A DNA stretch of 64,000 nucleotides from Microbacterium album (GCF_014643695.1 NZ_BMJY01000002.1:1-64000), one strand, 5' to 3'; numbered from the stretch's first letter, positions 52,355-61,517 are shown. The notes: generated by a model not told the origin, from the sequence alone. Translations and numbers: made by a program.

Positions 52355-52720
52355 ACCGGCAGTGCCACGTCGATGAGGACCTCGGCCGCGGCGCGCCGGG
52401 CTCGGCGACGAGCAGATGGCGTGGGCAGGGGTCCCCATGGGAGGCGGGTGGCGGCCGGGGCTAGCGTGTCGTCTGAGGGACGCTCTCAACGGTCGGTGTT
52501 CGGGTCACCACCGTCTCGGGGGAGGAGCGGGGGCCGCCACAGGGGGTGGGGCCCCCGCTCCGTTCATCTGGTATCCACGCAGCGTGGGGGGAGAGCTGCG
52601 CGCGGTCCGCGCCATTGCGGTCGGGTTACCGCGCATCACCCTAGCGGCGCTCCGGCCGCGGCGGAAGACCCATCTTCGAATCTCTTTCGTGCGCGCCGAT
52701 CAGAGGGTGGATCCGAGCCG
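52355..52720. other. Non-coding gap with a 12-bp perfect hairpin
   Basis: About 365 bases between two convergent genes. No protein is recognisable. The arms 52524-52535 (ggagcgggggcc) and 52550-52561 (ggcccccgctcc) pair perfectly around a 14-base loop, a probable bidirectional transcription barrier. Confidence 0.65.
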
Positions 52721-53866
52721 TCAGAGGCCCCGCATCGTGAACGCCCGCGTGAGCGCGGTCCGCGCTCCGGGGCTCGTCAGCGCCCGGGCGAGGGCGTTGC
52801 GCAGCAGCAACGGCGTCCCGGTCGCGGGTGCCCCCATCGCCATGTTGAACGCCGCCCGGCGCATGGCTCGCTCCGCGGCACGGGCGCGCTGGGCGGCGTA
52901 GCGACCGAACGGGTCCGGCGGTGCCCCCGCGTCGAGGGCCACCGCCAGCGCGCCCGCGAGCTCGACGGCATCCCGCAACCCGAGGTTCATCCCCTGGCCG
53001 CCGATCGGGCTGATCTCGTGTGCCGCGTCGCCGGCGAGCGCGACGCGGCCGCGGGCGAACGGCACCGCGAGGCGCTGACGCGCGACGAACGCGCTCGGCT
53101 CGGACAGCTCCTCGACGGGAACGACGACGCCCGCGCGTTCGCGCAGCGCGGCAGCGAAGGCCGCAGCGGGGATCGGCCAACGTCCGCGCCGGCGCAGCAC
53201 CCAGCGCCGGCCCCCGCCGGGGAGGGGGAAGGACTCGACGACGCCGCCCGCTTCGAACCTCAGCACGGCCGCCTGCGCCGGCTCCGGGGACGTGGGCACA
53301 TCCGCCATGACGTACTCGGCGCGGCCCGGCCTGGGCACCCACGCGGCGCCCATTGCGGTGCGCACGGTGCTGCGCACGCCGTCGGCGCCGACGGCGTAGA
53401 CGGCCGAGAGCAGGCCGGCCCCGTCCGGTCCGTCGATCGCGAGCCGAACCCCCGTTGCCGCCTCGCGAAGACCGGTCACGGCGATGCCGCGGAGGACCGC
53501 GTTCGGAGCGAGCTCGGCCAGCCGGGCCGCGAGGATCGCCTCCGTGCGGTGCTGCGGCAGCGTGAGCACCGGTTCCCGGAACGCGAGGCGGCCGAGCTCC
53601 CGGGCGCCGCTTCGCGCGAGGCCGTGCGTCACCCTCGCCGCCTCGGCGCGCACCGCGCCGCCGACCCCCGCGGCCTCCAGTGCCGCGAGCCCGGGCGGAT
53701 GGATGCCAATCGCGCGCGTGCTGCGTCCCGGCCGCTCGCGGCGCTCGAGCACCACCACCCGTACGTCCCGCTGCGCGAGCAGGCAGGCCAGCAGCAGGCC
53801 CACGGGTCCGCCGCCCACCACCGCCACGTCCGCGGCTGATGCGGCGTCCCTCAGCGGGGCGTCCAT
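52721..53866 (-). CDS. FAD-dependent monooxygenase-like oxidoreductase
   Basis: A 381-residue flavoprotein of the PHBH class. The N-terminal FAD motif is VAVVGGGPVGLLLACLLA, the middle motif is VGADGVRSTVRTAMG and the C-terminal motif is VALAGDAAHEISPIGGQGMNLGLRDA. It is the last gene of the type III polyketide operon, and its start overlaps the methyltransferase by 16 bases. The expected job is hydroxylation of an aromatic polyketide, by analogy with similar clusters. Confidence 0.88.
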   Translation of the reverse strand: MDAPLRDAASAADVAVVGGGPVGLLLACLLAQRDVRVVVLERRERPGRSTRAIGIHPPGLAALEAAGVGGAVRAEAARVTHGLARSGARELGRLAFREPVLTLPQHRTEAILAARLAELAPNAVLRGIAVTGLREAATGVRLAIDGPDGAGLLSAVYAVGADGVRSTVRTAMGAAWVPRPGRAEYVMADVPTSPEPAQAAVLRFEAGGVVESFPLPGGGRRWVLRRRGRWPIPAAAFAAALRERAGVVVPVEELSEPSAFVARQRLAVPFARGRVALAGDAAHEISPIGGQGMNLGLRDAVELAGALAVALDAGAPPDPFGRYAAQRARAAERAMRRAAFNMAMGAPATGTPLLLRNALARALTSPGARTALTRAFTMRGL

Positions 53867-54564
53867 ACGGCCTCGAGATGGGACGGGAAGGTGCGGCGCA
53901 CGCGCCACCCCTCGGGCAGCATGCCCGCCAGCTCGGCCGCCGTCGTGCTGCGCCGGATCGAGGTGAGCCCGTCCTCGCGGATGAATGTGTCGCGCAGGAG
54001 CGTGCTCTGGAACGGCCACGTGAGGGCCGCGAAGGCGGCGTACGCCGCGGGGGATCGCTCGATGTCGCCGTGGACCGCCGCGCCTCCCTGGACGACGAGC
54101 CGCTCGCTGTCCGCCAGCAGGGCCGCACGCGCCGTCTCGTCGAGATGGTGCAGCACGTGGTTCGACACCACGACGTCGAAACGATCGCCACGGTCGGCGA
54201 TCGCACGGGAATCGGCCTGGACGAGCTCGAGCCCCGGGACCGGCCCGCGTCCGCGTGCGAACGCGATGGCCCGGGGGTCGGGGTCGATGGCGACGACGGC
54301 GAGCGGCAGCCGGTCCCGGCGTGCCCAGCCCAGCAGGCGGCGGGGAAGATCGGCACCGCCCGTGCCGATGTCGAGGACGCGCGTGGTGCGCCGCGGGGCC
54401 AGCCGCGGGCGGATCCAGCGGCGGTACAGGCCCCGCTGACCCGAGACGACGGCGTTCACGAGCCCGAACCGCGCGTACGTGCGCGCGAGCGTGACCGGGT
54501 CGCAGTGCGGGTCGTCCATCAGCTCGCGCGCGGTCTCGTCGCGCTCGGCCAGGAACCGCGCCAT
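53851..54564 (-). CDS. Class I SAM methyltransferase
   Basis: A 237-residue methyltransferase. Motif I is RVLDIGTGGADLPRRLL, an acidic second motif is in VVAIDPDPRAI and motif IV is FDVVVSNHVLHHL. It starts two bases after the end of the polyketide synthase gene and overlaps the oxidoreductase gene. It most likely methylates the polyketide product (oxygen or carbon cannot be told). Confidence 0.88.
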   Translation of the reverse strand: MARFLAERDETARELMDDPHCDPVTLARTYARFGLVNAVVSGQRGLYRRWIRPRLAPRRTTRVLDIGTGGADLPRRLLGWARRDRLPLAVVAIDPDPRAIAFARGRGPVPGLELVQADSRAIADRGDRFDVVVSNHVLHHLDETARAALLADSERLVVQGGAAVHGDIERSPAAYAAFAALTWPFQSTLLRDTFIREDGLTSIRRSTTAAELAGMLPEGWRVRRTFPSHLEAVWTPR

Positions 54565-54566
54565 GC

Positions 54567-55736
54567 TCAGGCGGGCTCGCCGGACGGACCCAGGCGGACG
54601 GTCATGAGCGCCGACTCGACGGTCAGGCCCGGTCCGAACGCCATCGCGGCCAGGCGATCGCCGTCGCGGACACCGGCCGACTCCAGGATGCGGCGCAGCA
54701 CGAACAGCACCGTCGCGCTCGACATGTTGCCGTACTCGCGCAGGATCGCCCGTGCCGGCCCGAGCTGGTCGGCCCGCAGCGACAGCGCGGACTCCACGCG
54801 GTCGAGGATGCTCCGCCCGCCCGGGTGCACGGCCCAGTGGGCGACGGCGTCTCCCGCGGATCCGTCGTCGAGAGCCTCCGCGAGTGCCCCCTGGCCCGCG
54901 AGGAGGGGGCGCAGGGCGCCGGTCACGTGCTCGCCGATGATCGACGGCACGGCGTTGGAGAGCACCATCTCGAAGCCGTGGTCCCCGATGCGCCACGCCA
55001 TGTCGCCCTCGCCCTGCGGCGTCGTGCGGGTGGCGAACGCGTCGAGCTCGAGCGCTCGCTCGCCCGCCTCGGCGGCCCGGGCCGTCACGACGCCCGCGGC
55101 CGCTCCGTCGGCGAACAGGGAGGTCGCCACGATCGTGTCGGGGTCGTCGGATGTGCGCAGATGCAGCGTGCACAGCTCCACGCTGACGACGAGCACGACG
55201 GCCCCCGGATCGGCCTGGCACAGCTGCGCGGCCAGACGCAGCGCGGGCATGGCGGCGTAGCAGCCCATGAAGCCCAGGTGATAGCGCTGCACGCCCGCGG
55301 GCAGGCCGAGGTCGCGTGCCAGGACGAAGTCCGGACCGGGCGCGTAGAAGCCCGTGCACGAGACCGTGATGACGTGAGTGACGTCCTCGGCGGCGATCCC
55401 TCCCGCGGCATCCAGCGCCGCGCGGCCCGCGTCGACGTACATGCGGCTCGCGTGTTCGGCGTACAGCTCGTTGCGCGCCTTCGTCCCGGGCAGGAGCAGC
55501 TCGCCGGAGTCCCGATCGAAGAAGAGCGCCGGTCCGTCGGGAGCGGGCCCGTCGAGCGTCAGCTCATCGAGCACGGTGTAGCGCGTCTCGATGCCCGAGA
55601 CCCCGAACGACGTGGACACCAGTCGGCGGGCGAGGCGGCTCAGGCCCGGCTGCGCGGCGAAGACCTCGCGCACCTGGTCCTGGACGAGCACGGTGGGCGG
55701 GACGACGGTGGAGATCCCTCTCAGCGTGACGGTCAT
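54567..55736 (-). CDS. Type III polyketide synthase
   Basis: A 389-residue chalcone synthase-like enzyme. The catalytic Cys is in TVSCTGFYAPGPD, His in HPGGRSILDRVE and Asn in EYGNMSSATVLFVL, so the triad is complete. GFMGCYAAMPALRLA is typical of alkylresorcinol/alkylpyrone and related bacterial enzymes. It extends an acyl-CoA starter with malonyl units and cyclises the chain. Its ATG overlaps the MBL gene stop (ATGA). Starter and product are unknown. Confidence 0.95.
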   Translation of the reverse strand: MTVTLRGISTVVPPTVLVQDQVREVFAAQPGLSRLARRLVSTSFGVSGIETRYTVLDELTLDGPAPDGPALFFDRDSGELLLPGTKARNELYAEHASRMYVDAGRAALDAAGGIAAEDVTHVITVSCTGFYAPGPDFVLARDLGLPAGVQRYHLGFMGCYAAMPALRLAAQLCQADPGAVVLVVSVELCTLHLRTSDDPDTIVATSLFADGAAAGVVTARAAEAGERALELDAFATRTTPQGEGDMAWRIGDHGFEMVLSNAVPSIIGEHVTGALRPLLAGQGALAEALDDGSAGDAVAHWAVHPGGRSILDRVESALSLRADQLGPARAILREYGNMSSATVLFVLRRILESAGVRDGDRLAAMAFGPGLTVESALMTVRLGPSGEPA

Positions 55737-56533
55737 CGCGCACCCGCGTCCCGCGCCTGCGCCGTGGCGCGCCGCACGCCCTCCCGCCACGGTTCCCCGT
55801 GACCGGGCAGCACCGTGTGCGCCTCGGTGTCGTCGAGCGCCGAGAGAGAGCCGAACGCCTGCTCCACGTCGGCGGTCGCGGCCGCCGCGACGACGCGCGG
55901 CCCGCGCTCGGCCGTGTACGGATCGAGTGTGACGAGCGCGTCGCCGCTCAGCAGCGCATCCCGGTCCGCGAGCAGGAACGCGCAGTGCCCGAACGTGTGC
56001 CCCGGCGAGAACACGGGCTGGGGCCGCCCCGGCACGTCCAGCGCCTCGCCGGGCGTGAGCGGCTGGAGGTGATCCAGCCCCTCCACCCGCAGCGCTCCCG
56101 CCGCCGCCATGCGGGCCAGCAGCGGCAGCGACGCGGGGTACCGCAGCGGATACCGCAGGCGCGGGGACTCGTGCGCGTAGCGGTAGGGGTGCGCCGCGAT
56201 CCCCGCCTCGGCGGGATGCCCCAGGACGGGCACCCCCCACTCACGCCGGATCGCGCGTGCGAATCCGAGATGATCGAAGTGGGCGTGCGTCAGCACGACC
56301 GCCCGCACGGCGTCCGGGGCGCTCCCCAGCGCCGCGAGCACGTCGGGCAGCAGGCGCCACGTGGCCGGCAGCGCGGCGTCGATGATCGTGATCTCACCCT
56401 GCTCCTCGATGAGGTAGCAGTTCACGTGGGCGTGCTCCAGGCGATGCACGCCCGGCAGCACGTTGCGGGTCAGGCGCGCCGCGCCCGAGCGGCGGCGCGG
56501 AGTCGGCGTGGACACGGGCTGCGTGGCCATCAT
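55733..56533 (-). CDS. Metallo-beta-lactamase fold hydrolase
   Basis: A 266-residue MBL-fold protein. The zinc ligands are in THAHFDHLG, SPGHTFGHCAFL, SGDALVT and LPGHGEPW. Two adjacent ATG codons (56533, 56530) are possible starts; the first overlaps the stop of the upstream gene. Its position before a type III polyketide synthase suggests it hydrolyses a thioester or lactone in the pathway, or is a glyoxalase II-like side enzyme. Confidence 0.9.
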   Translation of the reverse strand: MMATQPVSTPTPRRRSGAARLTRNVLPGVHRLEHAHVNCYLIEEQGEITIIDAALPATWRLLPDVLAALGSAPDAVRAVVLTHAHFDHLGFARAIRREWGVPVLGHPAEAGIAAHPYRYAHESPRLRYPLRYPASLPLLARMAAAGALRVEGLDHLQPLTPGEALDVPGRPQPVFSPGHTFGHCAFLLADRDALLSGDALVTLDPYTAERGPRVVAAAATADVEQAFGSLSALDDTEAHTVLPGHGEPWREGVRRATAQARDAGAR

Positions 56534-57111
56534 CACCGTCGCACCAGCCGGCCCAGTCCCCGCACGACCGCGACTGCCGCCCAGGCCCCCAGCAGCCACG
56601 GGCCCACCACGAGGATCGGGTCCAGCCAGTGGTGCTTCACATCCGCGCGACGGCGGCCGAAGCGCGAAGTGATGCCATGCCGCCGCCGCTCGCTGAGGAC
56701 GCCGGTGTCGGTGACCGGGTTGTCCGGGCGCGTCGTGAGGAACGAACGCAGGTGGCTCTCGATCGCGTCGATCCGGTCGCCGAGGATCAGCAGGAGCCAG
56801 TGCGCGGCACGGCCCTCGCTGAACCGGTAGGCGAAGCGCCGGACGGCGCCCGACAACCCCCGCAGCGGGACGCTGGTGCCGAACACGGGCGTCAGCTGGG
56901 CGTGCTCGATCGAGCGCTCTCGCGGGTACGTCTCCGGCTGGCGCTCCGGGAAATCCCAGTGCGCCCCCGTGGCCTCGGGCGCGAAGCGCTCCTGCGGGTA
57001 GGCGGGCCGGTCGGCGGGATCCAGGTCCACGCCCCAGCCGGGGATGCGTGCGCGCAGCTCCTCGCTCGTCCACTTCCGCTGCGGTCCTTCTGCCGTGTAC
57101 GGCATCGTCAT
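56533..57111 (-). CDS. Hypothetical protein with C-terminal membrane helix
   Basis: A 192-residue protein: a soluble Pro-rich first half (PAYPQERFAPEATGAHWDFP), a central HWLLLILGDRIDAIESHLRS segment and a C-terminal helix (ILVVGPWLLGAWAAVAVV). GGGAG precedes the ATG. It lies between the dehydrogenase and MBL genes in the same operon. No family recognised. Confidence 0.65.
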   Translation of the reverse strand: MTMPYTAEGPQRKWTSEELRARIPGWGVDLDPADRPAYPQERFAPEATGAHWDFPERQPETYPRERSIEHAQLTPVFGTSVPLRGLSGAVRRFAYRFSEGRAAHWLLLILGDRIDAIESHLRSFLTTRPDNPVTDTGVLSERRRHGITSRFGRRRADVKHHWLDPILVVGPWLLGAWAAVAVVRGLGRLVRR

Positions 57112-57133
57112 CTCCCTTCTCCGGCGCCGTCGG

Positions 57134-58282
57134 TCACGCGGCGTCCGGAACGATCACCGGCTTGATGCAGCCGTCGAGCTTGGCGGAGAACATGTGGTAC
57201 CCCTCGGCGATGTGCTCCAGCGGGATGCGGTGCGTCACGATCTCGTTCGGCTTCAGGTGCCCGTTCCTGATGTGCTCGAGCAGTCGCGGCCACTGACGCT
57301 TGACGGGGCACTGGTTCATCCGCAGGGTCAGGCCCTTGTTCATGGCGTCGCCGAACTTGACCGCCGAGAAGATCGGCCCGTACGCCCCCATGACCGACAC
57401 GGTGCCGCCCTTGCGGACCGCGTCGATCGCCCAGTTGAGGGCGACGGGGGAGCCGCCCTGGAGCTTGAGCTTGGTCGAGGTGATGTGCTGGACGAGGTTG
57501 CCGTCGGCCTCGGCGCCCACGGCGTCGATCGCGACGTCCGCCCCCAGGTGGTCCGTCGCCTTCTTCAGCTTCACGACGATGTCGTCGTACTCGACGAAGT
57601 TGTAGGTCTCGGCATGCGCGAACTCCCTGGCCTTCTGGAGCCGGTAGTCGAGATGGTCGACGACGATCACGCGGCCGGCGCCCATCAGCCACGACGACTT
57701 CGCGGCGTAGAGCCCGATCGGGCCCGCCCCGAACACCACGACGGTGTCGCCCTCGCGGATCTCGCCCAGCTGCGCGCCGAAATAGCCCGTGGCGAGCGCG
57801 TCCGTCATGAGCAGCGCATCCTCGTCGTCCAGCCAGTCGGGGATGACGCTCGGGCCGACATCGGCGAACGGCACGCGCACGAACTCGGCCTGACCGCCGT
57901 CGTATCCGCCGGAGGTGTGCGAGTACCCGTAGATGCCGCCCACCGCCGTCGCGTTGGGGTTGACGTTGTGGCAGTTCGAGTACAGCCCCCGCGCGCAGAA
58001 CCAGCACGACCCGCAGTACACGTTGAAGGGGACCATCACGCGGTCCCCGCGGGAGAGGCTCTGCACCGACGATCCGACCTCCTCGACGACCCCGATGAAC
58101 TCGTGCCCGAAGGTCATGCCGACCCGCGTGTCCGGCATCATGCCGTGGTACAGATGCAGATCGGAGCCGCAGATCGCGGCGCGCGTGACGCGCACGATCG
58201 CGTCGTTCGGGTGCTCGATGCGCGGGATGTCCTTCTCCTCGACGCGCACCTTGTAGGGGCCTCGGTAGACCATCGCCCGCAT
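57134..58282 (-). CDS. Zinc-dependent alcohol dehydrogenase
   Basis: A 382-residue medium-chain dehydrogenase. Catalytic zinc ligands are in ICGSDLHLYHG and GHEFIGVVEEVG; the structural zinc is bound by CGSCWFCARGLYSNC. The NAD motif is VVVFGAGPIGLYAAKSSWL. Similar to glutathione-independent formaldehyde or other alcohol dehydrogenases of this group. ATG 58282 follows AGAGGAGG. It heads the six-gene polyketide operon and may process a starter or stand apart from the pathway. Confidence 0.92.
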   Translation of the reverse strand: MRAMVYRGPYKVRVEEKDIPRIEHPNDAIVRVTRAAICGSDLHLYHGMMPDTRVGMTFGHEFIGVVEEVGSSVQSLSRGDRVMVPFNVYCGSCWFCARGLYSNCHNVNPNATAVGGIYGYSHTSGGYDGGQAEFVRVPFADVGPSVIPDWLDDEDALLMTDALATGYFGAQLGEIREGDTVVVFGAGPIGLYAAKSSWLMGAGRVIVVDHLDYRLQKAREFAHAETYNFVEYDDIVVKLKKATDHLGADVAIDAVGAEADGNLVQHITSTKLKLQGGSPVALNWAIDAVRKGGTVSVMGAYGPIFSAVKFGDAMNKGLTLRMNQCPVKRQWPRLLEHIRNGHLKPNEIVTHRIPLEHIAEGYHMFSAKLDGCIKPVIVPDAA

Positions 58283-58453
58283 GGCGGACCTCCTCTGATC
58301 GATCACGTGTGGGCCAGCGTCACATCGGGCGCGAAGCCGCTCAAGGCACTTGCTCTTCGCGGCCGGATGTGGGAACGGATGCGGGCGTCGCGGCCGCCTG
58401 CGTCGTCGTCGCCGTCCTTGTCGCCGTCGTCGTGGACGTCGTCGGAGGCGAGG

Positions 58454-58480
58454 TAACGTGGGGGAGTGATTGACGCATGA
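58454..58480 (+). promoter_or_regulatory. Leaderless -10 with 4-codon upstream ORF
   Basis: TAACGT (58454-58459) is followed by six bases and then GTG ATT GAC GCA TGA (58466-58480). The TGA overlaps the ATG of the TauE gene as ATGA. This mini-ORF could couple translation to the exporter gene, which has no good ribosome binding site of its own. Confidence 0.5.
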
Positions 58481-59277
58481 TCGGCGCACTCGGCGCCCGT
58501 GGCCCCCGCGCGATCCTGGTCCTCGTCGCGATCGGCCTGTTCTCCGGCTTCCTGTCCGGGCTGTTCGGCGTCGGCGGGGGCGTGGTGATCGTGCCGCTCC
58601 TGATCATGTTCGCCGCGTTCAGCCAGAAGCTCGCGTCCGGGACGTCGTCGGCCTCGATCGTCCCCACAGCGGCCGTCGGCGTGATCACGTACGCGATCCA
58701 CGGAGACGTCGACTGGCTGGCCGCCCTGCTGCTCGCCGCGGGCGCCGTCTTCGGCGCCCAGGTCGGCACCCGACTGCTGCACCGCCTGCCCGAGTCGTTC
58801 CTGCGCTGGTTCTTCGTCGGCTTCCTCGCCGTCGTGATGATCAGTCTCTTCCTCATCGTGCCGTCGCGCGACGCCGTGATCGAGATCGACTTCTGGATCG
58901 GAGCCGCGCTCGTGCTGGCCGGCCTGATCACCGGGGTGCTCTCGGGCCTCATCGGCGTGGGCGGCGGCATCATCATCGTGCCGGTCCTGATCCTGCTCTT
59001 CGGCGCGAGCGACCTGGTGGCCAAGGGCACGTCCCTGCTGATGATGATCCCGACCACGATCTCGAGCACGATCGGCAACATCCGCCACAGGAACGTGGAC
59101 CTCGCGGGGGGCGTGGCCGTGGGGATCTCGGCGTGCATCACGACGCCGCTCGGCGCGATCGTCGCGGGCGCGGTCGAACCCCAGGTCGCCAACATCCTGT
59201 TCGTCGCCTTCCTCGTCGTCCTCACGGTGCAGATGACGCAGCGGGCGATCCGGGCCAGCCGCCGCAAAGAGGACTGA
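58477..59277 (+). CDS. TauE/SafE family anion exporter
   Basis: A 266-residue membrane protein of two repeated halves, each opening with GxxSGLxGVGGGxxxVPxL: GFLSGLFGVGGGVVIVPLL and GVLSGLIGVGGGIIIVPVL. About eight helices. The family exports sulfite, sulfoacetate or related anions; the substrate here is not known. Confidence 0.92.
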   Translation: MIGALGARGPRAILVLVAIGLFSGFLSGLFGVGGGVVIVPLLIMFAAFSQKLASGTSSASIVPTAAVGVITYAIHGDVDWLAALLLAAGAVFGAQVGTRLLHRLPESFLRWFFVGFLAVVMISLFLIVPSRDAVIEIDFWIGAALVLAGLITGVLSGLIGVGGGIIIVPVLILLFGASDLVAKGTSLLMMIPTTISSTIGNIRHRNVDLAGGVAVGISACITTPLGAIVAGAVEPQVANILFVAFLVVLTVQMTQRAIRASRRKED

Positions 59278-59313
59278 GCGAATCCGTCCCCGCGCCGACA
59301 ATCCGTCGTCGCA

Positions 59314-59384
59314 CCGACAATCCGTCCTTGCGCCCGCAATGCAGTGCGCACACGCATTCTCGGCGCGAGGACGGATTGTGGCGG
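59314..59384. repeat. ACAATCCGT-family intergenic repeat, copy B
   Basis: Similar to copy A at 20642-20712: gacaatccgtcc, then cacacgcattctcggcgcga and the inverted ggacggattgtgg. Further forward units sit just upstream (59281-59313). It lies between the TauE and MaoC genes. Confidence 0.88.
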
Positions 59385-59418
59385 CGGAGGGGGCGGGGCC
59401 GGGGAGGGCGTGCCCGGA

Positions 59419-59424
59419 TAGGAT
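59419..59424 (+). promoter_or_regulatory. Leaderless -10 TAGGAT
   Basis: TAGGAT, GAGCCG, then GTG at 59431. Confidence 0.65.
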
Positions 59425-59430
59425 GAGCCG

Positions 59431-59877
59431 GTGCCAGTGAATCCCGAGCTGCTCGGTCGTGAGTTCCCCCCGACGCCGCCGTACCTCGTCGGCCGCGAGA
59501 AGGTGCGCGAGTTCGCGCGCGCCGTCTTCGCCGAAGCTCCCGAGCACCACGATCCCGAGGCCGCTCGCGCGCTGGGCTACGCGGACGTCGTCGCTCCGCC
59601 GACGTTCGCGATGGTGATCCAGGATCTGACGCTGCAGCAGCTGCTCGCCGAGCCCGACTCGGGCATCGCGCTCGAGCGCACGATCCACGCCAAGCAGAGC
59701 TTCCGCTGGACGCGGCCGATCGTCGCCGGGGACGAGGTCACGGGACGCATCACCGTGACCGGCGTGCGGGCGATGGGCGCGGGCGCCATGGTGACCAGCG
59801 AGACGGTCATCGCCGACGTCGAGGGCGGCCACATCGTCACGGCGACGTCCGTGCTGCTGATCGGAGGCGAGGAATGA
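59431..59877 (+). CDS. FAS1-like dehydratase domain protein (HadA/C-like)
   Basis: A 148-residue hot-dog fold protein. VPPTFAMVIQ-like (VAPPTFAMVIQDL) and the FRWTRPIVAGDEVTGRITV segment fit the N-terminal MaoC/FAS1-like subunit that lacks the catalytic dyad. It overlaps the following catalytic subunit by ATGA. Together they resemble HadAB/HadBC beta-hydroxyacyl dehydratases of fatty acid elongation; the true substrate is unknown. Confidence 0.85.
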   Translation: MPVNPELLGREFPPTPPYLVGREKVREFARAVFAEAPEHHDPEAARALGYADVVAPPTFAMVIQDLTLQQLLAEPDSGIALERTIHAKQSFRWTRPIVAGDEVTGRITVTGVRAMGAGAMVTSETVIADVEGGHIVTATSVLLIGGEE

Positions 59878-60281
59878 GCGAGCTCACCGTCGGAGACGTC
59901 GTCGCCGAACGCACCGTGCACCTGACGCGCGAGTCTCTCGTCCGCTACGCGGGCGCCTCGGGCGACTTCAACCCGATCCACTACCGCGACGACGTCGCGG
60001 CGCGCGTGGGCCTCGACGGCGTGCTCGCGCACGGCATGCTCACGATGGGCCTCGCGGTCTCGACGATCGGGGAGTGGCTGGGGGACGCCGGTCGCATCGT
60101 CGAGTACGGCGTCAACTTCAGCAAACCGGTCGTGGTCGACGCCGAGGCGGGGGCCGACGTGGCGGTGTCGGCGAAGGTCGGCGCGGTCGACGACGAGACC
60201 GCTCGCATCGACCTGACCGTGACGCACGCGGGCACGACGGTGCTGGGCAAGGCCCAGGTGCGCGTGCGCCTGGCCGCCTGA
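59874..60281 (+). CDS. MaoC-like dehydratase (HadB-like)
   Basis: A 135-residue hot-dog hydratase. The catalytic Asp-x5-His type motif is in GDFNPIHYRDDVAARVGLDG, then LAHGMLTMGLAVS. It is the catalytic half of a heterodimer with the overlapping upstream gene. The pair is followed by murB after about 60 bases. Confidence 0.9.
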   Translation: MSELTVGDVVAERTVHLTRESLVRYAGASGDFNPIHYRDDVAARVGLDGVLAHGMLTMGLAVSTIGEWLGDAGRIVEYGVNFSKPVVVDAEAGADVAVSAKVGAVDDETARIDLTVTHAGTTVLGKAQVRVRLAA

Positions 60282-60339
60282 GCCGCGCGAAGCGAAGGTC
60301 GCGCGGGATCGCCGCCGCGGCACACGAGAGGAGCAGGGG

Positions 60340-61476
60340 ATGGCAGAGATCGCACCGCTGCCGCTGAGCGGTCTGACGACGCTGCGCGTCGGCGCCGCGC
60401 CCGCCCGGATGATCGACGCACGCACGCGCGACGAACTCGTCGCGGCCCTGCGCGAGGTCTGGGCCGACGGAGACCCGTGGTTCGTGCTCGGCGGCGGCTC
60501 CAACCTGCTCGCGGGTGACGAGCCCTTCCCCGGCACGGTGATCCGCATCCTGACATCCGGCTTCGAGGAGGTCGGGGGCGCGCCGGAGGGCTTCCTGCGG
60601 CTGCGCGTCGAGGCCGGCCACAACTGGGACGAGCTCGTCGCGTGGACGGTTGCGCGGGGGCTGTCCGGCATCGAGGCGATGTCGGGGATTCCGGGCACGG
60701 TCGGGGCCGCGCCGATCCAGAACGTCGGAGCATACGGCCAGGAGATCGTCCAGACGCTCGTCGAGGTGGAGCTCATCGACGAGCTCACGGGGGAGGTGTC
60801 GGTCGTGCCCGCCGCCGAGCTCGGCCTCGGGCCGCGCACGTCGGTGCTCAAGCACCACTACGGCTCGGTGCCCGAGCGGTCGGCCGTGGTGCTCTCGCTC
60901 ACCCTCCAGCTCGCGCGCGTCGGCCATGACGCCCGCCCGGTCGCCGACGCCCGGCTGCGCAGCGCGCTCGGCCTCGAGCCCGACGTCGAGGTCTCGGTCT
61001 CGTGGATCCGGGACACCGTCCTGTCGATCCGCGCCGGCAAGGGGATGGTCCTGGACGACCCGGATCCCGACACGCACAGCGCGGGCTCCTTCTTTAACAA
61101 CCCCATCGTCACCGCCGAGGTCGCCCGGTCGCTGCCGGAGGGGTGCCCCCGCTGGCCCCTTGCGCCCCAGGTCGACGCCGTCTCGGTCATTCCGCTCGCC
61201 GCGTACGACGGACGCGTCCCGCGCCCGGCGACGCAGGAGTCGCTCGTCAAGGTCAGCGCCGCGTGGCTGATCGAGCACGCCGGCCTGCCGAAGGGATTCG
61301 CGCTGCCGCGCTCGCGCGCGTCGCTGTCGACGAAGCACACCCTCGCGCTGACCAACCGCGGCGGCGCGACGGCCGGAGAGATCGCCGAGCTCGCCCGCTT
61401 CGTGCAGAGCCGCGTCGCCGCCGACTTCGGCCTCGTGCTGATGCCCGAGCCCGTGCTGGTCGGCGTGGAGCTGTAG
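60340..61476 (+). CDS. murB: UDP-N-acetylenolpyruvoylglucosamine reductase
   Basis: A 378-residue flavoenzyme of peptidoglycan precursor synthesis, reducing the enolpyruvyl ether to UDP-MurNAc. FAD-binding parts are WFVLGGGSNLLAGDE and GTVGAAPIQNVGAYGQEI; the catalytic Ser is in SAGSFFNNPIV and the Glu in LMPEPVLVG. Length fits the type I form. GAGAGGAG lies before the ATG. Confidence 0.95.
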   Translation: MAEIAPLPLSGLTTLRVGAAPARMIDARTRDELVAALREVWADGDPWFVLGGGSNLLAGDEPFPGTVIRILTSGFEEVGGAPEGFLRLRVEAGHNWDELVAWTVARGLSGIEAMSGIPGTVGAAPIQNVGAYGQEIVQTLVEVELIDELTGEVSVVPAAELGLGPRTSVLKHHYGSVPERSAVVLSLTLQLARVGHDARPVADARLRSALGLEPDVEVSVSWIRDTVLSIRAGKGMVLDDPDPDTHSAGSFFNNPIVTAEVARSLPEGCPRWPLAPQVDAVSVIPLAAYDGRVPRPATQESLVKVSAAWLIEHAGLPKGFALPRSRASLSTKHTLALTNRGGATAGEIAELARFVQSRVAADFGLVLMPEPVLVGVEL

Positions 61477-61517
61477 CGCCGAGCTTGAGCGCCTAGCCGT
61501 GCGCCGGTGCGTGGCGC

